A stretch of 64,000 nt of DNA from Pyrenophora tritici-repentis (taxonomy: Eukaryota; Ascomycota; Dothideomycetes; Pleosporales; Pleosporaceae): the NCBI RefSeq assembly GCF_003171515.1, contig NC_089398.1, forward strand, positions 434,001 to 498,000, in the 5' to 3' direction. The notes beneath the pieces were generated by a model. That model did no database searches. It was not told the origin of the DNA and saw nothing but the letters and a program-made list of their open reading frames with translations. The translations under genes were made by a program, and so were the position numbers. Below, one piece after another: positions 56,807 through 64,000 of this stretch; position 1 is the stretch's first letter; the number at the start of each line of letters is the position of its first letter.

Positions 56807-59371
56807 TTACCAAAACTCAGTGTTCCACTCTAGTATGTTGTAATCTCCTACAAGCTGCTCATCTGAAAGCTTAGCCTCGCTACAGTTGTACGGTTTATAA
56901 CCAGCTCGCACCCATGACCTTACTAATTGAAGAGCTGCGAGTAGCTCACTGCCCAGAGCACGTCGTTTAGGTTCAAGAAGGTCGCCAAGCTCACTGAAGA
57001 GGCGCTCACAGTCGCTGCTTGATGCTGGGATAGTCATGATATCGATTGCAAACTGCGCTAAATGCGGGTATTTCGGCAGTAGTTGTATCCAGTATTGGAC
57101 AGGATTTCCATCTGCGTTGTACTGCTCCTGCGTCCACTGCGGCTCTTGTGTTTTCCAGCGCTCAAACTCGTCAAGTGGAGCCTCTCGGTCATTGTTGCGG
57201 CTAAGTATAGCAATAATTGCCTCGTCTATGTTGTTGCTACTCGGCGCAGTTGTATACCGCTGGCGTGCTCGTTGAGGTTTGTATGCCGCCCAAAGCTGTT
57301 GGAACGACGCGTTGGCACTAGTAAGCCAATCAGCTTTGTCTGCCCACGCCACATCGCAGTAGTTCTTGTAGTACGGGTGTAGGCAAACAGCGGCGTAGTA
57401 AGCGGGCGAGTCGTCGAGCTTGTTGTAGTAGTCGTTGGCTTTGCTCCACGCGGCGCGGAGGTTGACGTTGAGGTGATCCTCTGGAGCCTCGGCATGAGCG
57501 TTGAAGTCGACGTGCTCGAACGGGCGCGCCCGGGCCTCAAGCTTGCTGAGTACGTACTCAAAAACGGGTATAACCTCATAGATTGCGCCGTATTTGCCAT
57601 CCTTAGAGCGTCCCTCGAGGCGTTTTGTGGCGTACTTGAGCGGCTCTAAGCAGTCCTGGTACTCTGCAATCACCGCCCAGTCAGCAGCTCGGAGCCCAGT
57701 TGATCTCATCCAGTTTGGGGCGTCGGGCCGCTTATTATTCCGCTGCGCAGCGTGCGCATCTTCAAGGATAACCCTATTGATATGATGCTCAGCGTACAAG
57801 TTATACGCGGCTTGAAGCTTGGTAGCGCGCTCAAAAGCAGCATAGTATGAGTTCCAGCGAGTGACGACAGGCTTGACTGGCTCGAGTACTTTGAGACGCC
57901 CTTCAGCAGGCAGGTTGTTGTTGGCAAGGCGCTGGTAGCCACGAAAAAGCTCGTACTGTTGCGGCGTTTTGATATAGTTGATGACGTCAACTAGCACTCC
58001 AATAGGGCCATCTTTCCGCCACTCTCGCATATACTGCTCCTCGGTATTGTACTGCTCTTGAGTGTTGCCGTAGGCGTCTTTGTTGGTGCCAAATATAATA
58101 GCCTGGCCGATGAGGTTAAGCGTGTGACAACTGCAGCGGAGGCGCCGGTGAGCGGACTCAAATTCGTACTCGCGCGCGAGCGCGGCGATCGCAGTGTCGT
58201 TGTTGGTAGCGTTGTCGAGTACAAAATAGCCTAATCGGTCGCTTGTTATTCCGTATGCTGAGAGCGTCGTCGAGATAGCTTTGGCAATAGCCTCACCGGT
58301 GTGGGCGCCAGCGAGCTCAGGCAGATCGATTGGTAAGTCTCGTATTATTCCAGCTGCGTCGGCAAAGTGAGCGACTACTCCAAAGAAGCCACGTTTACCA
58401 CCCTTTGTTGTCCAGCCATCAAAGCTTACGTGTATTTTGCTTACTGAGCCTGACAGGGTGTCGATAACTTGCGGTCGTATAGACCGGAACAACCTCATCA
58501 CAAAGGTAGAAACGCTGGTATTACTTACCCACAACGCTGCCTCTGCCTCTGGGTTGGCAAATCTCATCATCTCTCTAAAATCAGGCGTCGTAAGTTCGCT
58601 GAGCGGGTGGTTTCGGTTAACAAGCCACATGACAGTGGCTGTTCGAAAGCCCTCTACGTCGAAGTTTCCAAACGCGTTAGCAGTGTTTTGTTGTACGTCT
58701 AAACCAGCGTCAAAAGCTTGCCGCAACGACAGCTGGCCTCGAGCTCTCTGCGCTAACTTTGGGCCATCTTTCGTAAGGTTGTGGCCAGGCTTTGGTTGGC
58801 TGAGATGGGTGGCTGCTGAGGTTGTAGCCTGAGTAATGTTAAACAAACCACCACGGCCAGCGTCGATAGTTTTGTGTACATGGCAGTACTTGCACACAAA
58901 CCAGATTCGAGATGTAGCATGGCGCTCAACAACGCGGTAGCCATACTGAAAGATCCAACTTTTTGGGCGCTTAGAACGCGCCAATGGCTTGATAAAATCA
59001 GGTAAACGTGCCCAGTCAATGCCGTCAAAGTTCTCAACTAGTGCGCTGTTTGTCTCATCCTGACCACCCTCTCCAGCCTCAGTTGTAGCCACCGTGCCAG
59101 CTCGGCTGCCCTCGGTGGGCGCGACAATCTCAGCCTCCGCCTGCGACTCTAAGAACTGCAACTCGAAGGTAGGTATTGGCGGCGAGGCGTTAGCCTGGCT
59201 TGCGGCAGCTAGGGTTTTGCGAGGTGATCGACGCTGAGGTCTAGGCTTAGATGCAGGCTTAGATGCAGGCTCAGGTGAAGCCTCAGGAGTTGAGGCGACG
59301 TTGTTGGTGGCAGCGGCTACTTTCGTACGTTTGCTCCGAGCAGAAGTTTGTGGTAGGCGACGTTTGGCCAT
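56807..59371 (-). CDS. hAT-family transposase (BED-like zinc finger, hAT C-terminal dimerisation domain)
   Basis: The frame is open far into the right end of the element, but the first 122 codons read low-complexity repeat sequence. ATG 59371 (MAKRRLPQTSARSKRTK) is the likely start, giving 854 residues. A basic, Ala/Pro-rich N-terminus leads to a BED-like finger (WFVCKYCHVHKTIDAG with a downstream His, about residues 125-175). The RNase-H-like core includes KIHVSFDGWTTKGGKRGFFG and YFVLDNATNNDTAIAALA, and the C-terminal hAT dimerisation region carries SSDCERLFSELGDLLEPKR. No stop codons or frame breaks are seen, so the element may still be mobile. Confidence 0.93.
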   Translation of the reverse strand: MAKRRLPQTSARSKRTKVAAATNNVASTPEASPEPASKPASKPRPQRRSPRKTLAAASQANASPPIPTFELQFLESQAEAEIVAPTEGSRAGTVATTEAGEGGQDETNSALVENFDGIDWARLPDFIKPLARSKRPKSWIFQYGYRVVERHATSRIWFVCKYCHVHKTIDAGRGGLFNITQATTSAATHLSQPKPGHNLTKDGPKLAQRARGQLSLRQAFDAGLDVQQNTANAFGNFDVEGFRTATVMWLVNRNHPLSELTTPDFREMMRFANPEAEAALWVSNTSVSTFVMRLFRSIRPQVIDTLSGSVSKIHVSFDGWTTKGGKRGFFGVVAHFADAAGIIRDLPIDLPELAGAHTGEAIAKAISTTLSAYGITSDRLGYFVLDNATNNDTAIAALAREYEFESAHRRLRCSCHTLNLIGQAIIFGTNKDAYGNTQEQYNTEEQYMREWRKDGPIGVLVDVINYIKTPQQYELFRGYQRLANNNLPAEGRLKVLEPVKPVVTRWNSYYAAFERATKLQAAYNLYAEHHINRVILEDAHAAQRNNKRPDAPNWMRSTGLRAADWAVIAEYQDCLEPLKYATKRLEGRSKDGKYGAIYEVIPVFEYVLSKLEARARPFEHVDFNAHAEAPEDHLNVNLRAAWSKANDYYNKLDDSPAYYAAVCLHPYYKNYCDVAWADKADWLTSANASFQQLWAAYKPQRARQRYTTAPSSNNIDEAIIAILSRNNDREAPLDEFERWKTQEPQWTQEQYNADGNPVQYWIQLLPKYPHLAQFAIDIMTIPASSSDCERLFSELGDLLEPKRRALGSELLAALQLVRSWVRAGYKPYNCSEAKLSDEQLVGDYNILEWNTEFW

Positions 59372-59599
59372 ATTGGGGGTATCAGGGCAGTATAAATCAC
59401 TGGAAAACGCGTTGCTATAGGGGATACTGCATTGCGATAGGCTTCTAGACAGGCGTACGTCGAGATTGGAGCAATGCGCTAGACTAAGGCTAACGTTATT
59501 TGATAGCCGCTTAGCCTGTTTGGGACTCAACCGAGGCAACTGCAACACTTCAAAACCATCGCGACATCTACCGTACAGCAGTTTTAGCACCCTCATCAC

Positions 59600-59755
59600 A
59601 GTAACGCTAAAACAACCAAGTAAACCAAGTAAGCCAAGCAAGCAAAGTATCTTGACTTGACTTGCTTGCTTAGCTGCCCAGCTCTTACTTGACTTGCTTG
59701 CTTGGTTTAAACCAAGCAAGTCAAGCAAGTAATCCAAGTCAACTTGCTTTTTGGA
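59600..59755. repeat. right subterminal repeats of the hAT element
   Basis: Alternating AAGTAAACCAAGTAAGCC and ACTTGACTTGCTTG motifs, mirroring the left end; one palindromic CTTGGTTTAAACCAAG at about 59701-59716. Confidence 0.85.
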
Positions 59756-59770
59756 AAGTCTGCAAATTGC

Positions 59771-61130
59771 AAATGTCTTTTCTGGCTTTCCCTGCCCTAA
59801 GTCAGGGATAGTATCCGTGCCTGTGCCTACACTCCTTGGATATAAAACTACGAGTTCAAAGCGTGGTTCTTCATTTCCTACCGCAAAATCCTTGGATACT
59901 CTTAAAACTAAAACGAAATTGAGGAGGACTGTGAGTTGTCTAAAAACGCAGATGACGATACTATGACTTCCCTAGCTCTCCCTGTCTTAAAATAAAGAGG
60001 AAAACAAATGATGATGGCATGGGATGTGTGAGGATACATACCGTTCGGGCGGAAGTATTATTTCCACTTCTGTACACCTTAATAACTTTCGACTTTCTGG
60101 GTTTAAAATCACAAGGAGGAGGAAGATGAGAGTGTGTAAGAGCTTGGACAGCTAGGCTCATGACTCTTCTGCCTTTCCTTCTTTTAAAAATAAAAAGCGA
60201 TTATTCATATAGCCACACGCCGGGTCACACGTGGGGTATGTGAGTACACAAACATATCTAGAGTCGATGTCATTGTTCAATTCTATACTCTAAACACATT
60301 TGATTTCCTTCAAATAAAAATAGCCAGAAGAGAGCACCATGGAGTAGTCCAAAAAGTCAGGTCCGTACATTATATCTTTCTCTTCTTCCCCTCGTCTTTC
60401 AAACAGAAAACCAAAGCGGATATGGCTATGCGTAGGGTGCATTGGTATAGACATACCTCTAGGTTCAATTTCGTTGTTCTCTTCTATACCCCAAAAACTT
60501 TCCGATTCTCTCAAGAGCTATCATGGAGACAGACATGGCGTTTTCTAAATGTACCTCACCCGCAACTCATGTCTTTCTTCTCTTCCCCCTGTCTTTAAAA
60601 CTAGATGCCGATGTACTAACGTCCGCTCGGAGTGCGTGCGTATAAATACACCTCGATTGCAGACTTCGTGTCTCCCTTTCACACTCTAGAAACTTTCCGA
60701 TTTTCTCAGAAACCATCATAGAGCCGGACAGGGCGTTTTTAAAACTAACGTCATCAGCATGTCATGTTTCTCTCGGCTTTCCTGTCTTCTAAAAAAGAGC
60801 AAGTTACCTCTAATGACAGTACGCTGCTGTTTTGCTGATGATTGTGCGCGTCTTCTGCGCTTCTGGCAAGTGATCCGGATGTGTTGTATCTAAAAGTAAA
60901 CAGCACATCAACGAATGCATGGGAGGATTTTCAGAAGAGAGAAATGAAAGCTCAGGTTCTAGGACTCATCCCCTTTTTCCTACGACAAAATATTTACGGA
61001 TATAGTTGATAGAAACGTATGGAAACACAAGATGATTTCTCTGAGGTTGTTACTTTAAAAACATGTTAATCGGAACTTATATGCGGGTGCTGTTGGAAGG
61101 AACGCGAACCTGGTTCGATGTTTTCTGTTC
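59771..61130 (+). repeat. tandem array, right arm, part C: units of about 200 bp
   Basis: It continues part B after the hAT element. TATA-like boxes occur at 59841, 60035, 60246, 60446, 60641 and 60887, spaced 194, 211, 200, 195 and 246 bp. The same order is seen as in part B: G+C block, box, CT-rich tract, TCTAAAA/TTTAAAA. Confidence 0.85.
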
Positions 61131-61264
61131 GCTAGAGATTGATCAAGGTTTTGTCTAGCGCCTTGGCCGGCGGCAGCCTTCGAAGGCAGCAGCGTGACCA
61201 CGTGACCTACTACATGTCCTAATAACTTTGCCAATTTCTAAATTGTGCTGCTTAATAGCCAGTC

Positions 61265-62123
61265 ATGCGCAGATGGTCTGATCCTATAGCGATGGTGTTC
61301 GAGAAACGCGAACACGACGGTTTTTTGCAGCGGCTGGAAGAAAACAATGCCGAGCCGACCTGGGGCTTTTACGTCTACGGCACGTATGCGCGCCCGCAAG
61401 AGCAGAGCGACAAAGATGACGATATCGAGGAGAGCAAAGCCCAAAAGGCAGCAAAAGGCAAGTTCATGGAACAATAACTCTGGAGAATATCGGCGACTGA
61501 CTCTCTTACCGACAGACGAGGCATACTTCCAAACCGTGCTATACACGCTACATGCCCACGCCGCCGACAGCCTCCGCTACGGATACCCCGTCCCATACAA
61601 CCACCTCTTTATCGACACTCTTCGCCTCAAGCCCGCTGCATATCTCCCTGGCGCATCTCTTTCAGAAGTCTGCACGCATTTCTGCCAGCACTACGGGCAA
61701 ATAGCCGACCCAACCCGCCGCTTTGACCCCGAGTACGAAGCCAGTCTTGACCCGGAAAAATTAGGTCCGCAGTACAACTGGTGTCTAGTCATTGACGATG
61801 AGTGTCTTGACAGCCTTCAATGCGCCCCCGAACCTACTGGACCGAATCCGCCAGAAGATTTGCATCCTAGTTTCTTGGCATCATCTGCAGGATATGTGTT
61901 TGTGAAGATGTTGAGTGCGTATCATAACACTATGGAGAAACCGGGAGTACTGGCTTCACAGGGCCGTGGAGGGATGAGGAGGAGGAGGATTGAATGGAAT
62001 GGCTGGTTGATGTTTTCGCCTGTGGATATAATGCGTGCATTTCGGGAGGCGGATACTGGTGAATTTGAGACTTTGTTTGAAGGGGAGGATGAACTTGCTG
62101 ATCATTCTGATTATTCTGATTAG
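61265..62123 (+). CDS. hypothetical fungal protein, frame broken near 61450-61490
   Basis: The first frame starts at ATG 61265 (or 61292, MVFEKREHDGFLQRLEENN), runs through PTWGFYVYGTYARPQE and stops at 61477. The second frame carries YRRLTLLPTDEAYFQTVLYT, GYPVPYNHLFIDTLRL, LDPEKLGPQYNWCLVIDDE and SAGYVFVKMLSAYH, and ends DHSDYSD at 62123. Together they read like one cytosolic fungal protein of about 280 residues. They differ by one base (one surplus base, for example around CAATAAC at 61472-61478). The intron candidates GTATGC (61386) and GTTCAT with acceptor CGACAG do not fit the phase. The WGFYVYGTY-type start and DxExLxSL motif recall a poorly characterised family of fungal hypothetical proteins. 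Function unknown. It lies in an island inside the array. Confidence 0.6.
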
Positions 62124-62349
62124 TTACATCAAAAACAGCGATGTAGCTACATCGTGGGAATGTTGTGTTGGTGGTGGGACAGGGCTACGATGATGTTGGC
62201 CAAGGAAGGAGTTGGAGGAGGTCATGACATCAAGGAGGCCATCTTCGCATATCTTCTCTGCAGTGTCCTAATGGTCAAATTCAAGCGAGACATGATAATA
62301 GACATCAATTTGTAATCTATGGTCGCCCAGAATCAAGAACTCATTCATC

Positions 62350-64000
62350 TACATGGTCTGTGCGCTGTGCAGTTGCATATATACCGCTCGCTCGGCTTCC
62401 TTCTCTATCCCCTCAGTTACTAAGTCAAAACCACCTGTTCTAAAATACCTGCCGATCCAAGTGATGTTCTGCTTTCTTCTGTATCATTCGGTATTCTTAA
62501 AATCAAAACGCAGCACAAGAATGTGCATAGCGACTGCATTGCGGCAGCAGCGCAAGAGACTATTGGATTACTATAAAAACACCTTTCCGGGGTCTTGACT
62601 CCTTTATAACCTTCCTGTCCCCATTTTACAAAGTACAGAGTGTGCCTTTGCATGTTTCCCTTCCTGAAAACCTTGTCACTCCAGATTCATGAGCAAAGTG
62701 TGCTCTTCTCGATCCAAAAACACTAAGAGCCTTTTCTATGATACCTAAAAGCTGATTAAGTGCTGTTTTATCTCTTCTAAAATTCGTTGTACCCGCGACA
62801 TATGCTGTGTTTCTGCGTCTAAGAACCGTGAACGCCGATTTATATGTTTTTTCTGCCAAAATCTTCGAAAATAGAGGCTAGGATACAGGGTGCCTAAGAT
62901 CTATTGTTGAATGTATCCTTAAAATGAGTGGTCGAAACTATCATGTGAGCATCTTAGCTCCTATTGGAATAGTCGCCTCTAGCGATACGCTATTCTAGGC
63001 GCTTCTACAAATACAAATACCTATTATCATTCCTCTCCCTGTATTATACCAAAGTACCTACAAACTAGTCAAAATAATAAAACATAGACTACGGAGTCAC
63101 ATGATTTCGTTGTGCTTCTGCGATTCTAAACCTACTTTTCTTAAAAACAACTTTTTCCAAAGTTCGATGTTCCCTGCTTGGTTCTTCTTCCTCACTTAAC
63201 CTAAGGATTTCTTGATTTTCTAAAAGACTTGAGTACTCGAGGTATGTGTTTTCGTGTCTAAAAACTTCACCTTCGGAACTCTTAAATCAGCCAAATCCTA
63301 GGCGATGTGGGTATCTGCCCGCGTCCTATATAAATCTCTGTTTGACCGCACAATTATTATGTTCTTAAGTCTAATTAAAATGTCATATAGTAGAGACTAA
63401 AGGAGGTCTCTTCTCCCCCAACCCCTTTCGAATTACTTTTTATTCACAAACTAGAGGTGCGACGTTCGTATGTTTGCCACTCTTTTAGAAATGTATGAGA
63501 AAAAATTTATACAAAATTCTTCCTCCCTCTTTTTCTATCAACACAGCTGGGAAAGAACGTACTCGAAAATTATCTACAAATGTATCATGTCTGCGCTTTT
63601 CTCAAATAAACTCCAAAACATCGCATGAAAAGGAGAAGCACGTGCTTCTCACTATACAAAGTTCTTGGGGCCTGTCTCTCCTCGTCTTTCTTTCCACTTA
63701 AAGTCTAAAATATTTCGGCATTTGATTAAAATAGGATATCAACAGAGAATGTTCTGTATCTGTCTCCTGCCCCATTCTCTACATTACCCGAAAGACTGCG
63801 ATTGAAACATACAGGCTTTTGTAGATGAGCTCTACCACTTTCTAAAAATGTACTATCTACTCTAGACAAAGATGAACGATCTGTACGCTATGTGCTTCTC
63901 TCTCCTCCTTCTGCTATCTTATCTTCCCGAAACTCTAAAAGTAACTCCAATACTTTCCTGACGCTGCGTCCTGAAAATTGTCGACAACTCCTATATTTGA
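62350..64000 (+). repeat. tandem array, right arm, part D: more degenerate, runs off the window
   Basis: It resumes with ATGGTCTGTGCGCTGTGC followed by TATATA (about 62382), CT-rich sequence, then TATAAAA at about 62571 (about 190 bp on). Farther right only scattered TATAAAT (about 63327), TATACAAAA (about 63505), CT tracts and TCTAAAA remain recognisable. No gene seen. Confidence 0.6.

Larger units (their letters stand above)
56631..59762 (-). mobile_element. hAT-superfamily DNA transposon with 8-bp target duplication
   Basis: The 3132-bp element has inverted ends CAGACTTTCCAACAAGCAAG / CAGACTTTCCAAAAAGCAAG and CAAATTGC repeated directly at 56623-56630 and 59763-59770. Dense subterminal repeats of ACTTGACTTGCTTG type flank the transposase frame. 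The transposase is unbroken. When the element and one duplication copy are removed, the neighbouring array boxes (56508 and 59841) are 193 bp apart, the normal spacing. Confidence 0.95.

Noticed and set aside
59372..59737. N-terminal 122-codon extension of the hAT transposase
   Set aside because: It translates the subterminal repeats and low-complexity sequence; the following ATG begins a normal basic N-terminus.
62350..64000. Telomere or subtelomere end
   Set aside because: No TTAGGG/CCCTAA arrays are seen; the array simply runs off the window. A subtelomeric location remains possible but unsupported.

Overview
The window looks like nuclear DNA of a filamentous ascomycete (Pezizomycotina; a Dothideomycete such as a Pleosporales member is my best guess, by inference only). 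The evidence is the short introns (about 45-125 nt) with GTAAGT-like donors, CTRAC/CTRAT branch sites and YAG acceptors, the fungal Zn2Cys6 regulators, a paired quinate activator and repressor, and Pogo/Fot1-like and hAT transposons. Gene starts and introns were worked out by hand from splice signals, reading phase and family motifs.

Positions 1-41.3 kb are ordinary gene space with some large gaps. In order they hold: the C-terminal end of an AAA ATPase running in from the left edge; an F-box protein with a small first exon; a Zn2Cys6 transcription factor with five exons (minus strand); a long gene-poor stretch; the splicing kinase Prp4; a disordered conserved protein (minus); a Dap1/MAPR-type cytochrome-b5-fold protein, tail to tail with a DUF3445 heme-dependent N-demethylase-like protein; a conserved membrane protein (minus); the divergent quinate regulators qutR (minus) and qutA (plus); a two-TM conserved protein (minus); and a DUF3112 multi-TM protein (plus). 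Several of these genes are broken by single-base frame shifts, nearly all at C or G runs of five or more. This points to homopolymer errors in the assembly rather than real decay.

From about 42.4 kb to the right edge the character changes completely. Most of this DNA is a degenerate tandem array with a repeated module: an ATG-containing block, a TATAAAA-like box about 30 nt later, a CT-rich tract, then CTAAAA/CAAAA. From 51.0 kb rightwards the array points to the right. It starts with about 131-bp units, drifts down to about 104-bp units by 53.3 kb, then runs at about 200 bp to 56.6 kb and on to about 61 kb. From 42.4 to 48.0 kb the same kind of module is on the opposite strand (R-tract then TTTATA), so the two arms point away from a 2.9-kb island holding an Ara2-type aldo/keto reductase. 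A second island (61.2-62.1 kb) holds a frame-broken hypothetical gene.

Three mobile elements sit inside the array with clean target duplications: a Pogo/Fot1-like element (TA), a solo LTR (ACTCC) and a hAT element (CAAATTGC). Removing them restores the repeat spacing, so the array is older than the insertions. The array resembles serial core promoters at roughly nucleosomal spacing. I know of no described system with this layout, and it is the main item to follow up.
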